Source of the DNA: Croceibacterium_A sp965977975
GTDB taxonomy: Bacteria; Pseudomonadota; Alphaproteobacteria; Sphingomonadales; Sphingomonadaceae
DNA length: 39,068 nt
Direction: 5' to 3'
Assembly: GCA_965977975.1 (NCBI GenBank)
Contig: CBHCZH010000018.1
Span: forward strand, 1 to 39,068
Shown here: positions 16,619-25,122 of the stretch, in pieces
Layout of the letters: the number at the start of each line of letters is the position of its first letter
Position numbering within the stretch: the first letter of the stretch is position 1
Translations under genes and position numbers: made by a program
Notes under the pieces: model-generated
Database searches by the model: none
What the model saw: only the letters and a program-made list of their open reading frames with translations
What the model was told of the DNA's origin: nothing

Positions 16619-17077
16619 TCATCCGCGTCCGCGGTACGGGGCGACGCCCTGCTCGGGTAGCCACAGTCCTTCGGGCGGAGCGCCGCTTTGCCAGAACACG
16701 TCGATCGGGATGCCTCCGCGCGGGTACCAATAGCCGCCAATGCGCAGCCACAGCGGGCTCATCTCTTCGGTGAGGCGCTGGCCGATTCCGACGGTGACAT
16801 CCTCGTGGAAGCCGCAATGGTTGCGAAACGCGCCGAAGAAAAGCTTGAGGCTCTTCGATTCGACTATCGTGCCGTCGGGTGCGTAATCGATCACCAGATG
16901 CGCGAAATCGGGCTGGCCGGTAACCGGGCATAGCGAGGTGAACTCGGGCGCGGTGAAGCGCACGAGGTAAAGCGCACCGGGTCGCGGGTTCGGAACATAG
17001 TCGAGCACGGCCTCCTCCGGAGAGGCAGGCAGGGCACTCGAGCGGCCGAGATGGCGCGGGGTCGTGAGTTCGGTCAT
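16619..17077 (-). CDS. queF: NADPH-dependent 7-cyano-7-deazaguanine reductase
   Basis: This 152-residue unimodular QueF reduces the nitrile of preQ0 to preQ1 in queuosine tRNA modification. It has the nucleophilic cysteine C50 in FTSLCPVTGQPDF with catalytic D57, then the QueF motif ESKSLKLFFGAFRNHCGFHE, and the C-terminal PRGGIPIDVFW block. I chose ATG 17077 because it yields the usual unimodular length; a longer frame adds 15 atypical residues. The gene is divergent from the proline-rich membrane protein gene. No other queuosine genes are nearby. Confidence 0.93.
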   Translation of the reverse strand: MTELTTPRHLGRSSALPASPEEAVLDYVPNPRPGALYLVRFTAPEFTSLCPVTGQPDFAHLVIDYAPDGTIVESKSLKLFFGAFRNHCGFHEDVTVGIGQRLTEEMSPLWLRIGGYWYPRGGIPIDVFWQSGAPPEGLWLPEQGVAPYRGRG

Positions 17078-17190
17078 CGGCCGCGGTGATGCAGCGATAC
17101 CACGCGCGACACAAGATCGCATAGGGACCGGGCTTGCGCGGGCAAATTCAGTGCCTATTCAGCGCCTCGCGCCATTGCGGTCATGAATTC

Positions 17191-18276
17191 ATGCGCTGGA
17201 CGGTAATTGCCTCAACTGTTTCCCTGGCAGCTCTGCTCGCTGCACCGGCCTCGGCTGCCCTGAGCGATTTTCGCCTGCCGGACAATTCCGCTGAGCAGCA
17301 GCCGCAACCCGACCGCGTTGGACCGGTGGCGCCCGACGTGCCGGAATCGCGTGCACCGGCGCCTACGCCCACAGCGACCGCCCGACGCGAGCCAGCTCCG
17401 CCACCGACGACTGCCGAGCCACGTATCGTGCTGCCCGACTTGCCCGCTCCCGCGCCCTCGCCGGACCATACCGCCAGCGCTTCTGCTGCAACACGCGCGA
17501 CGCCGATCGATGCGTCCATGGCTTCAGAAGCCTCTGCGCCGGACTCCCTTGCGACTGACAGCCCCGGTCTTCCCGAGCCGGCGGCGACGTCGACTTCTTT
17601 GCCCGCCGCCATGGCGAACGCAGCTCCCGACGGCGACAGTGCTTCCTTATGGCTGTGGATCCTCGCCGCACTGGCGACGCTCGGAGTGATGGGGCTCGCC
17701 GGATGGGCCTGGCGGCGACGGCAACCCCTTTTGCGGGCATCCGCAGTGCCTCAGGTCGAACGGCCGCGTTTGGCGCCGGCAGCCGGGCCGACTAGCTCGG
17801 CCGGGCCTCAGCCTTTGCAGGTCACGCTCGAACCGCTTCGGCTGAGCCTGACGCTGATGAACGCGACGCTTGCCTATCGGCTCGAAGTTGCCAACCGCAG
17901 CGCGGCATCGATCGAGGGCCTTTCGATCGGCGCGGACATGATCTCGGCGCATGCCTCGATGACGCGTGAGCAGCAGCTTTCCGGCCCTGGCGACGGCGCC
18001 GCGACCGTGCAGCGGATCGAGCGACTCGATCCGGGTGAGAGCCGCATCGTCGAGGGCGAGTTCCGCGTTCCTTTCACGCAGATCGTGCCAATCCGGCAGG
18101 GTAATGCCGCACTGCTGCTGCCGCTGGTGCGATTTCGGCTCGAGGCCAACGGTGCCGCGCCGCTGGTACGAACCTTCGCCGTGGGACAGCCGGGGGCCAA
18201 GGCGGCGCTGCAGCCGTTCCGCCTCGACCTTGGACCACGCGTCTATCCCAAGTTGACGCAGCGCGCCTTCGCTTGA
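17191..18276 (+). CDS. Proline-rich single-pass membrane protein, unknown function
   Basis: The 361-residue protein has a signal peptide (MRWTVIASTVSLAALLAAPASA), then about 125 residues rich in Pro, Ala, Thr and Ser of low complexity. One transmembrane helix follows at about 153-172 (WLWILAALATLGVMGLAGWA) with RRR after it. The C-terminal domain, about 210-361, contains LSLTLMNATLAYRLEVANRS and strands resembling a beta-sandwich. By the positive-inside rule the C-terminal domain would be cytoplasmic. ATG 17191 is chosen for the signal peptide; no strong ribosome-binding site is visible. It lies 30 bases before the sulfurtransferase gene and may lead that operon. I do not recognise a named family. 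Confidence 0.6.
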   Translation: MRWTVIASTVSLAALLAAPASAALSDFRLPDNSAEQQPQPDRVGPVAPDVPESRAPAPTPTATARREPAPPPTTAEPRIVLPDLPAPAPSPDHTASASAATRATPIDASMASEASAPDSLATDSPGLPEPAATSTSLPAAMANAAPDGDSASLWLWILAALATLGVMGLAGWAWRRRQPLLRASAVPQVERPRLAPAAGPTSSAGPQPLQVTLEPLRLSLTLMNATLAYRLEVANRSAASIEGLSIGADMISAHASMTREQQLSGPGDGAATVQRIERLDPGESRIVEGEFRVPFTQIVPIRQGNAALLLPLVRFRLEANGAAPLVRTFAVGQPGAKAALQPFRLDLGPRVYPKLTQRAFA

Positions 18277-18306
18277 GTTTGCCGCCGCGCCCGCTACTCC
18301 GGGCGC

Positions 18307-19152
18307 ATGGACGATCTCGTTTCCACTCAATGGTTGGCGGACAGACTCGGCGAGCCGGGCCTGATCGTCGTCGACGCTTCGGCGCATTTGCCAGACGCCG
18401 GGAGAGACGCTCGCGCAGAATTCGGGGCGGCGCACGTTCCGGGGGCACGGTTCCTCGATCTCGACACGTTGAAAGACTTCGCCAGCCCGGTACCCGCGGC
18501 GCTGCCGACGGCTGAACAATTAGCCGAACGATTGGCCGCCATCGGCATCAATGACGGCGACCAGGTAGTGATTTACGACGACAGCGGGGTGAAGACTTCG
18601 GCGCGGGCATGGTTCATCTTTCGGATGCACGGGATGCGGGGGGTCGCGCTGCTCGATGGCGGGCTCGGCAAATGGCGCTCCGAAGGGCGGCCGCTCGAAG
18701 CAGGGACGACGACCGGAGGCGGCGGCCATGTCACGCCCGGACCCGGACCGGGGGCCGTGCGCAGCAAAGCGGAAATCCTCACCAACATCGGCAGCCGGTC
18801 CGAGCAATTGCTCGACGCACGCGGAGCCGGCCGTTTCACCGGTGCAGAGCCCGAAATCCGCCCCGGCATGCCGAGCGGCCACATCCCCGGCTCGCGCAAC
18901 CTGCCGTTCGGCCGCGTGCTCAACCCGGATGGCACGTTCAGGGACGAGGCCGGCCTGCGTCAGGCATTCACCGAAGCCGGGATCGACCTCGACCGGCCCG
19001 TCGTGACCACCTGCGGCAGCGGGGTGACTGCGGCGGTGCTGCTGTTCGCGATGCACCTGCTCGGCAAGGACGACGTCGCGCTCTATGACGGCAGCTGGAG
19101 CGAATGGGGAGCCGATCCGACGACGCCTAAAGCCACCGGACCGGCCGCATGA
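18307..19152 (+). CDS. sseA: 3-mercaptopyruvate sulfurtransferase (double rhodanese)
   Basis: This 281-residue protein has two rhodanese domains. The first (about 1-135) is inactive, with YDDSGVKTSARAWF in place of the active loop. The second (about 160-281) has the catalytic C236 in TTCGSGVTA; the CGSGVT loop is typical of mercaptopyruvate sulfurtransferases rather than thiosulfate sulfurtransferases. It transfers sulfane sulfur from 3-mercaptopyruvate to acceptors such as cyanide or thioredoxin. Its last four bases overlap the start of metC (ATGA), so the two cysteine/sulfur-metabolism genes are coupled. Confidence 0.92.
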   Translation: MDDLVSTQWLADRLGEPGLIVVDASAHLPDAGRDARAEFGAAHVPGARFLDLDTLKDFASPVPAALPTAEQLAERLAAIGINDGDQVVIYDDSGVKTSARAWFIFRMHGMRGVALLDGGLGKWRSEGRPLEAGTTTGGGGHVTPGPGPGAVRSKAEILTNIGSRSEQLLDARGAGRFTGAEPEIRPGMPSGHIPGSRNLPFGRVLNPDGTFRDEAGLRQAFTEAGIDLDRPVVTTCGSGVTAAVLLFAMHLLGKDDVALYDGSWSEWGADPTTPKATGPAA

Positions 19153-20348
19153 GCGACGAACCGCTCAAGCCCAGCACCCGCCTCGTAGAAGGCGGCCGGC
19201 GCAGCGAGTGGACGGGCGCGGCGGTCAATCCGCCAGTGTGGCGCGGCAGCACGCATCTCTATGCCGACAGCGCCGACCTCGCCAAAGGCCGGCCTAACGA
19301 GGACGGGCACTTCTACTACGGCCGAAGGGGGGCGCCGACGCAGTGGGCGCTTGCCGAGGCGCTGACCGAGCTCGAACCCGGCGCGTTCGGCACGCAGCTC
19401 TACCCGAGCGGAGTGGCTGCCATCGCGGGCGCGCTGCTGACGGTGCTCGAAAACGGCGACACGCTGCTGATGACGGACAATGCCTACGAGCCGAGCCGGA
19501 CGATGGCGAAGACACTGCTCGCCCCGCTCGGGATCGAGACGCGATTCTTCGATCCGCTCGATACGGGCGGCTTCGCGGCCTTGTTCGACGAGCGCACGAG
19601 AGCCGTGCTGTTTGAAAGTCCCGGCAGCTTGACGATGGAGCTCGCCGACATCCCCGCCCTCGCCGCAATCGCGCGGGAAAGAGGGGCCGTCAGCCTCCTC
19701 GACAACACTTGGGCAAGCCCGCTCGCCTTCCCGGCTCTCGCACGGGGCTGCGATGCCGGCATCATGAGCCTGACCAAACATGTGGGCGGCCACTCGGATT
19801 TGATGATGGGCTCGGTTTCGGCCGGGGAGAAATTGTACCGCAAGCTGCGGATCAAGAGCCAGGCGCTCGGTCAGGTCGTCTCACCGGACGATGCTGCGCT
19901 GGCCTTGCGTGGGCTGCGCACCATGGGGATTCGGCTCGAGCGGGAAACTTCGAGCGCGCTCGCGATTGCCGAATGGCTCGCCGGGCGGCCCGAAGTCGCG
20001 CACGTGCTGTGTCCTATGCTGCCCGACACTCCGGGACACGAGCTGTGGCGACGCGATTTCACAGGCGGGTGCGGGCTGTTCAGCTTCGTACTCAAGGATG
20101 GCGATCCGGCCGGCCGGGCGCGTTTCATCGACGCGCTCGAGTTGTTCGGCATCGGCTATTCCTGGGGCGGCTATGAGAGCCTGGCGATCCCGTTCGACCC
20201 GGCCCGCGCCCGTAGCGCGACCGCCTGGCCACCCGCCGGCTGGAACTCCGAGGACCGGCTCGGGGTTAGGCTGTCGATCGGACTCGAAGACGTGAGCGAC
20301 CTGATGGGCGATCTCGAGCGTGGCTTTGCAGCGATGGCTGGCCGGTGA
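19149..20348 (+). CDS. metC: Cystathionine beta-lyase (PLP-dependent)
   Basis: This 399-residue Cys/Met-metabolism PLP enzyme cleaves cystathionine to homocysteine, pyruvate and ammonia, or desulfhydrates cysteine. It has PLYPSG-type phosphate-binding residues (QLYPSGVAA), the cofactor-contacting LLDNTWASPLAF with the aspartate, and the Schiff-base lysine K210 in MSLTKHVGGHSDLMMG. The C-terminal YSWGGYESL and RLSIGLED segments are typical of MetC. It overlaps sseA upstream and the MscS-type gene downstream by 4 bases each. Gamma-family relatives are possible by sequence, but the SWGGYESL motif favours the beta-lyase. Confidence 0.9.
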   Translation: MSDEPLKPSTRLVEGGRRSEWTGAAVNPPVWRGSTHLYADSADLAKGRPNEDGHFYYGRRGAPTQWALAEALTELEPGAFGTQLYPSGVAAIAGALLTVLENGDTLLMTDNAYEPSRTMAKTLLAPLGIETRFFDPLDTGGFAALFDERTRAVLFESPGSLTMELADIPALAAIARERGAVSLLDNTWASPLAFPALARGCDAGIMSLTKHVGGHSDLMMGSVSAGEKLYRKLRIKSQALGQVVSPDDAALALRGLRTMGIRLERETSSALAIAEWLAGRPEVAHVLCPMLPDTPGHELWRRDFTGGCGLFSFVLKDGDPAGRARFIDALELFGIGYSWGGYESLAIPFDPARARSATAWPPAGWNSEDRLGVRLSIGLEDVSDLMGDLERGFAAMAGR

Positions 20349-21316
20349 GCGAGCAAGCCAGCAGCGGCGCCGCGGCGATACTCCAGAACGTCGAGCGCGG
20401 CAGTGAGCTATGGGTGGTGATCACCACGCTCGACAACTGGGGCTTCACGATCGCCGACACGCGCTTTTCCGTCTGGACGCTGCTGGTGGCGATCGTCGTC
20501 ATCATCCTTGCACTGCTGCTGGCGAGATTCGCGATCCGCGCGGCTTGCTGGATCCTCGGCAAGATCACCACGCTCGATCAGGCGCAGCGCCTGCTCGCGC
20601 AGAAGCTGATCTCGATCGGGATCTGGATCGCGACTTTCCTGCTCGCGATCGACATCATCGGCATCGACCTGACCGCGCTCGCCGTGTTCTCCGGAGCGTT
20701 CGGCTTGGCGCTCGGCTTCGGCCTGCAGAAAACCTTCGGCAACCTGCTCGCCGGGATAATCCTGCTGATGGACCGCTCGATCAAGCCGGGTGACGTGATC
20801 GCAGTCAACGACGGAATCACCAACACGGTCGGGCAGGTCAAGAAGATCGGCATCCGCGCGGTGTCAGTGACCACCCGCGACAAGAAGGAATACCTGATCC
20901 CGAACGAGAACCTGATGATCAATCAGGTCGAAAACTGGTCGTATTCCTCTCGCGACGTGCGCATCAAGGTGCCGGTCATCGTCTCGCCGACCTCCGACCT
21001 CGAGCTCGCCGAGAAGCTGATGCTGGAGGCGACGCTGGGCTGCGAGCGGGTGCTGCGCACGCGGCCGGCACAAGTTTGGCTGACCGAGTTCGCCGAGGCA
21101 GGCGTGGCGTTCGAGATCCGCTTCTGGATCAACGATCCTGAGGAAGGATTGGCCAGCGTCCGGTCCGACGTCCTCAAGGGCGTCTGGCACCGGTTCCAGG
21201 AAAACGGGATCAGGCTGCCCGATCCGGCCGAGCGCAATCTCTATTTGAAGGACACGCCCGCACTACGTGAGCTGCTCGCCGTGCTCCGCGCGGCTGACAG
21301 TGCGGCAAAGACCTGA
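20345..21316 (+). CDS. MscS-family mechanosensitive channel
   Basis: This 323-residue inner-membrane protein has three predicted helices: about 42-70 (WTLLVAIVVIILALLLARFA), about 83-103, and the pore-lining Gly/Ala-rich third helix with AFGLALGFGLQKTFGNLLAG. The MscS beta domain follows with RSIKPGDVIAV and the C-terminal alpha/beta vestibule domain. It would release solutes when membrane tension rises. The GTG start overlaps the metC stop (GTGA). Coupling of a channel to sulfurtransferase and cystathionine lyase genes is unusual; whether it is functional or only positional cannot be decided. Confidence 0.9.
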   Translation: MSEQASSGAAAILQNVERGSELWVVITTLDNWGFTIADTRFSVWTLLVAIVVIILALLLARFAIRAACWILGKITTLDQAQRLLAQKLISIGIWIATFLLAIDIIGIDLTALAVFSGAFGLALGFGLQKTFGNLLAGIILLMDRSIKPGDVIAVNDGITNTVGQVKKIGIRAVSVTTRDKKEYLIPNENLMINQVENWSYSSRDVRIKVPVIVSPTSDLELAEKLMLEATLGCERVLRTRPAQVWLTEFAEAGVAFEIRFWINDPEEGLASVRSDVLKGVWHRFQENGIRLPDPAERNLYLKDTPALRELLAVLRAADSAAKT

Positions 21317-21573
21317 CACAGATCGATCGGTTTCCGCCTGTGATCTTTCGCTTTTTTTCGTGCCTTCTCATATCGTTGAAGACCACAGTCGCCGGACCGA
21401 CGTGACCTTTCACGAAGGCGGCGTGTGCGAAATGCGCTCGTCCTCCCTAAGCATGTGACACAAGTAGCTATCTGTAGGAAAGCCATTCTGCGCGCCCGCT
21501 CCTAAAGCTAGCCTAACCCCGGCGACAGGCATTCTCGCTGGCGTCAAAAGGGGGCTGTCGCCATCTGCGCGCC
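21317..21573. promoter_or_regulatory. Promoter/leader region of the sulfite-assimilation operon, with leader hairpin
   Basis: This 257-base gap must contain the operon promoter and probably the terminator of the upstream operon. A weak terminator candidate is CACAG (21317) pairing with CTGTG (21338), followed by a T run at 21352-21358. Just before cobA a perfect 8-base inverted repeat, GGCGACAG (21521-21528) and CTGTCGCC (21555-21562), encloses AAAAGGGGG; it could fold in the mRNA leader. No known riboswitch or clear -35/-10 pair is recognised. Confidence 0.35.
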
Positions 21574-22332
21574 ATGAGCAAGGTGGGCACAGTTTACCTC
21601 GTCGGCGCGGGTCCGGGCGATCCGGACCTGCTCACGCTGCGCGCTGCCCGCCTGCTCGGCGCGGCGAAGCTGGTCGTCCACGATGGGCTGGTCGATCCGG
21701 CGGTGCTGGCGCTCGCGCATCCGGATGCGGAGCTGGTTTCCGTCGCCAAGAGCCGCGCGCGGCACACGTTGCCGCAAGAGGAGATCAATGCTCTGCTGGT
21801 GCGCGAGGCGCTCGAGGGCCGCGACGTGGTGCGCCTCAAGGGTGGCGATCCGTTTGTGTTCGGCCGCGGCGGCGAGGAAGCCGAAGCGTGCCGTGCCGCG
21901 GGCGTGCCGGTCGAGGTCGTTCCCGGGGTCACTTCGGCGCTCGGGGCCGCGGCCGCGGCGCAGATCCCGTTGACCCATCGCGAGAGCGCGAGCGTGGTCA
22001 GCTTCGTTGCCGGTCAATGCAAAGGCCTCAGCGAACAGAACTGGGCCGGCCTTGCAGGCAAGGGCCGTACGCTGGTCATCTACATGGGCGTCAAGACCGC
22101 GCCGCAGATCGCCGAGAAGCTGATGGCCGATGGCCTAGCACCCGATGTTCCGCTCGCCATCGTCGAGAACGCGGCGCGCAAAAACATGCGTGTCCTGCGC
22201 GCGTCCTTGGCGGCGTTGCCCGAACTGGTCGAGCGCAAGCAGGTGAAGAGTCCGGCGCTGATCATTATCGGCGAGGTCACCGCACGTGACGATCCCGCTG
22301 TCGAAAAGTTCGCGCTGGAGGCGCAAGCATGA
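21574..22332 (+). CDS. cobA: Uroporphyrinogen-III C-methyltransferase (SUMT)
   Basis: This 252-residue enzyme methylates uroporphyrinogen III twice with SAM to give precorrin-2, the precursor of siroheme needed by sulfite reductase. It has VYLVGAGPGDPDLLTLRA at the N-terminus, VVRLKGGDPFVFGRGGEE, VEVVPGVTSALGAAA, PLTHRES and YMGVK, all hallmark SUMT segments. There is no CysG-type dehydrogenase/ferrochelatase domain, so oxidation and iron insertion must be done elsewhere. It is the first gene of the operon and its stop overlaps the next start by 4 bases. No good Shine-Dalgarno precedes ATG 21574. Confidence 0.93.
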   Translation: MSKVGTVYLVGAGPGDPDLLTLRAARLLGAAKLVVHDGLVDPAVLALAHPDAELVSVAKSRARHTLPQEEINALLVREALEGRDVVRLKGGDPFVFGRGGEEAEACRAAGVPVEVVPGVTSALGAAAAAQIPLTHRESASVVSFVAGQCKGLSEQNWAGLAGKGRTLVIYMGVKTAPQIAEKLMADGLAPDVPLAIVENAARKNMRVLRASLAALPELVERKQVKSPALIIIGEVTARDDPAVEKFALEAQA

Positions 22333-22631
22333 AGATCCTGACCGGCAACAACCTCAAGAACGGCCGGGTCGTTTGGTGGGATGGCCAAGGCTGGTCGCTC
22401 CATGTCGAGGACGCGGTTGACGTCGGCGACCAGGCCGATGCGATTCTCGCCCGCGAGGATGCCGCCTGCCGCGTCAACGGCGGCTACGCGATCGATGCCG
22501 AGCGGGATCCTTCGGGCCGCGGCGTGCGCCCGGCGCATATCAAGGACCGCGTGCGCGCTTATGGCCCGACCGTGCGGCCGGACCTTACTCTCAAGCCCGC
22601 CGATCCCAACGCCGGCACCTGGGTGATCTGA
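22329..22631 (+). CDS. DUF2849-family protein
   Basis: This 100-residue soluble protein begins MKILTGNNLKNGRVVWWDG and ends with GPTVRPDLTLKPADPNAGTW. It matches the DUF2849 family as I know it, which is found next to cysI in alphaproteobacteria. No catalytic residues or metal motifs are evident. It overlaps cobA upstream (ATGA) and shares one base with cysI downstream (TGATG), so it is translationally embedded in the sulfite-reduction operon. A small accessory role in sulfite reductase assembly or electron supply is plausible but unproven. Confidence 0.8.
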   Translation: MKILTGNNLKNGRVVWWDGQGWSLHVEDAVDVGDQADAILAREDAACRVNGGYAIDAERDPSGRGVRPAHIKDRVRAYGPTVRPDLTLKPADPNAGTWVI

Positions 22632-24265
22632 TGTACAAGTACGACCAATACGACCACGCGATGGTCCAGGCCCGCGTCGAGGATTTCCGCGACCAGACCC
22701 GCCGCCGCCTCGCCGGGCAGCTGACCGACGATCAGTTCAAGCCGCTGCGGCTGAAGAACGGGCTCTATCTGCAGCTCCACGCCTACATGCTGCGCGTGGC
22801 GATCCCCTACGGGACGCTCAACTCGACGCAGATGAGAAAGCTCGCACACATCGCGCGGCGCTACGACCGCGGCTACGGCCATTTCACCACCCGTCAGAAC
22901 ATCCAGTACAATTGGATCAAGCTGGAGGAAGCGCCCGACATCCTCGCCGAGCTGGCCGAAGTCGAGATGCACGCGATCCAGACCAGCGGCGAGTCGATCC
23001 GCAACATCAGCGCCGACCAGTACGCCGGTGCCGCGGCCGACGAGGTGATCGACCCGCGCCCGTGGGCCGAGATGATTCGGCAGATGACCACGTTCATGCC
23101 GGAATTCAGTTATTTGCCGCGCAAGTTCAAGATCGCGGTGATCGCCGCCGAAGTCGACCGCGCGGCGCTGCGCTGGCATGACTTCGCGGTGCGCATCGTC
23201 AGGAAAGAGGCGGGCGAGATCGGCTTCGAAGTCTATGCCGGCGGCGGCATGGGGCGCACCCCGTTCATCGCGTACAAGATCCGCGAGTTCCTGCCGACGG
23301 GGCAGATCCTGTCGTACATGCAAGCGGTGCTGCGCGTGTGGAACCGCAACGCGCGCCGCGACAACATCCACAAGCAGCGGATGAAGATCCTGGTCCACGA
23401 ACTCGGCGAGGAGGAATTCCGCCGCCAGGTCGAGGAAGAGTTCGCGCACTTCGCGGCGATGGGCGAGGACTTCCCGCAGGCCGAGTACGACCGGATCGCG
23501 GCCTACTTCGCGCCGCCACCGTTCGAGACGGGCCTTTCGGAAGAAGTCGACCGCTCCGACCCCGACTTCGCGCTGTGGGTCGACCGCCAGGTGGTGGCGC
23601 ACAAGGCGCCGGGCTATGCGATCGTCAACATCTCATTGAAGCCGATCGGTCAGATCCCCGGCGACATCAGCGCCGAGCAGATGGACTTGGTTGCCGACCT
23701 CGCCGAGCGTTACAGCTTCGACGAGCTGCGCGCGACGCATGCGCAGAACCTCGTCCTGCCGCATGTCCAGAAGGCCGACCTCTACGCGGTGTGGACCGCG
23801 CTGAACGACGCGGGCCTCGGCGAGGCCAACCTTGACCTCGTCACCGATATCATCGCCTGCCCGGGGCTCGATTATTGCAGCCTCGCCAACGCGCGCTCGA
23901 TCCCGCTCGCGCAGAAGCTGTCCGAGCGCTTCGCCGACCCCGCGCGCCAGCAGGACGTCGGCGAGCTCAAGATCAAGATCTCGGGCTGCATCAACGCCTG
24001 CGGCCACCATCACGCGGGCAACATCGGCATCCTCGGCGTGGACCGCAAAGGCAGCGAGAGCTACCAGCTCCTGCTCGGCGGCTCAGGCGACGAGCAGACG
24101 ACGCAGGCCAAGATCACCGGCCCCGGCTTCGACGAGAACGGCATCGTCGATGCCGTCGAGCGCGCGGTAGAGCGGTATCGCGAGGTGCGCGAACCGGGCG
24201 AGCGCTTCATCGACACTTACCGCCGCGTGGGCATGGATGGCTTCAAGGAGGCGATCTATGGGTAA
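22631..24265 (+). CDS. cysI: Sulfite reductase hemoprotein (nitrite/sulfite reductase family)
   Basis: This 544-residue siroheme/[4Fe-4S] enzyme reduces sulfite to sulfide. Two ferredoxin-like half-domains are visible. The first includes HFTTRQNIQYNWI and the second the cluster-binding cysteines in ACPGLDYCSLANARS and SGCINACGHHHAGNIG, which also hold the siroheme. No flavoprotein partner (CysJ) is in the operon, so electrons probably come from a ferredoxin. Nitrite reductases share this fold, but linkage to cysH and cobA favours sulfite. The gene overlaps ridA-like by 8 bases. Confidence 0.93.
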   Translation: MYKYDQYDHAMVQARVEDFRDQTRRRLAGQLTDDQFKPLRLKNGLYLQLHAYMLRVAIPYGTLNSTQMRKLAHIARRYDRGYGHFTTRQNIQYNWIKLEEAPDILAELAEVEMHAIQTSGESIRNISADQYAGAAADEVIDPRPWAEMIRQMTTFMPEFSYLPRKFKIAVIAAEVDRAALRWHDFAVRIVRKEAGEIGFEVYAGGGMGRTPFIAYKIREFLPTGQILSYMQAVLRVWNRNARRDNIHKQRMKILVHELGEEEFRRQVEEEFAHFAAMGEDFPQAEYDRIAAYFAPPPFETGLSEEVDRSDPDFALWVDRQVVAHKAPGYAIVNISLKPIGQIPGDISAEQMDLVADLAERYSFDELRATHAQNLVLPHVQKADLYAVWTALNDAGLGEANLDLVTDIIACPGLDYCSLANARSIPLAQKLSERFADPARQQDVGELKIKISGCINACGHHHAGNIGILGVDRKGSESYQLLLGGSGDEQTTQAKITGPGFDENGIVDAVERAVERYREVREPGERFIDTYRRVGMDGFKEAIYG

Positions 24266-24665
24266 GCGCCAGGCGGTGTTTCCCGCCAACCCCCACGCGC
24301 TGTTCAAGCAGCATCGCTATTCTCCGGCGATCCGCTCGGGCGACCTGCTGTTCGTCTCAGGCATGGTCGGGGCGCGCGCGGACGGTTCGCCGGAGCCGGA
24401 TCTCAAGGAACAGGTTCGCCTTGCCTTCCGGAATCTGAACGCTGTCCTGCAAACGGCAGGGGCCAGCTTCGACGACGTGGTCGATATCACGCTGTTCATC
24501 GTCGATCCGGAAACCAACTTCGGCACGGTATTCGAAGTTCTCCCCGAATTCTGGGGCGAGGAACCTTATCCGAACGTCACGGCAGCCGGTGTCACCTGGC
24601 TCGCTGGCTTCCTGTTCGAAATCAAAGTGATCGCCCGCATTCCGACCGGAGAAGACAATGGCTGA
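24258..24665 (+). CDS. RidA/YjgF-family protein
   Basis: This 135-residue protein has the RidA (YjgF/YER057c/UK114) pattern: a YSPAIRSGDLLFVSG opening, then NLNAVLQTAGASFDDVVDIT in the middle and PNVTAAGVTWLAGFLFEIKV near the end. RidA enzymes hydrolyse reactive enamine/imine intermediates made by PLP enzymes. The conserved substrate-binding arginine before EI is not present here (GFLFEIKV instead of the usual ARxEIE), so this may be another Rid subfamily. AAGGAGG lies 7 bases before ATG 24258. It overlaps cysI and the DUF934 gene by 8 bases each, making it a true operon member. Confidence 0.85.
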   Translation: MGKRQAVFPANPHALFKQHRYSPAIRSGDLLFVSGMVGARADGSPEPDLKEQVRLAFRNLNAVLQTAGASFDDVVDITLFIVDPETNFGTVFEVLPEFWGEEPYPNVTAAGVTWLAGFLFEIKVIARIPTGEDNG

Positions 24666-25122
24666 TTCCGGCAACCCGATTCCCGAAGCGACGGGCGAAG
24701 CGAGCACGTTGCGTTTCCGCGACGACGCGGTGCCCGACGAGCCCGCGGTCAGCCTCGACGCGTTCCTCGACCAGTCGAACGCCGTCTCGGTCCGCGTCGA
24801 GGCGGGCGACGACGTGCGCCGCCTCGCGCCCCATCTCGACCGCATCCGCCTGGTCGAGGTGGACTTCCCGCGCTTCCGCGACGGGCGCGGCTTCTCCTCG
24901 GCGCGGATTCTGCGTGAGATGGACTACACCGGCGAGATCAAGGCGACCGGCGACGTGCTCGTCGACCTCGTCTGGTTCATGCGCCGCTGCGGGTTCGACA
25001 GCTTCGCACCCGACGTGCCGATGAACCCCGACGACGTGGCGGCGGCGCTGAACCGCTACCCGCACGTCTATCAGCACGCCGCGGATGACGCGGTGCCGAT
25101 CTGGAAGCTGCGTCATGGCTAG
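24658..25122 (+). CDS. DUF934-family protein
   Basis: This 154-residue protein carries the DUF934 signature VDFPRFRDGRGFSSARIL followed by a conserved helical C-terminus (FMRRCGFDSFAPD, then a Tyr-His-rich tail). The family is found between cysI and cysH in many proteobacteria and is presumed to assist sulfite reduction; the biochemical role is not known to me. The N-terminal 25 residues are variable. It overlaps the RidA-like gene and cysH by 8 bases each, with the pattern ATGGCT plus stop. Confidence 0.88.
   Translation: MADSGNPIPEATGEASTLRFRDDAVPDEPAVSLDAFLDQSNAVSVRVEAGDDVRRLAPHLDRIRLVEVDFPRFRDGRGFSSARILREMDYTGEIKATGDVLVDLVWFMRRCGFDSFAPDVPMNPDDVAAALNRYPHVYQHAADDAVPIWKLRHG

Noticed and set aside
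16557..17114. 185-residue minus-strand frame overlapping queF
   Set aside because: It is a shifted frame of the same DNA; the queF frame carries the catalytic motifs.
21317..21573. SAM, cobalamin or other known riboswitch upstream of cobA
   Set aside because: No conserved box of a known riboswitch class was found; only a simple hairpin is present.
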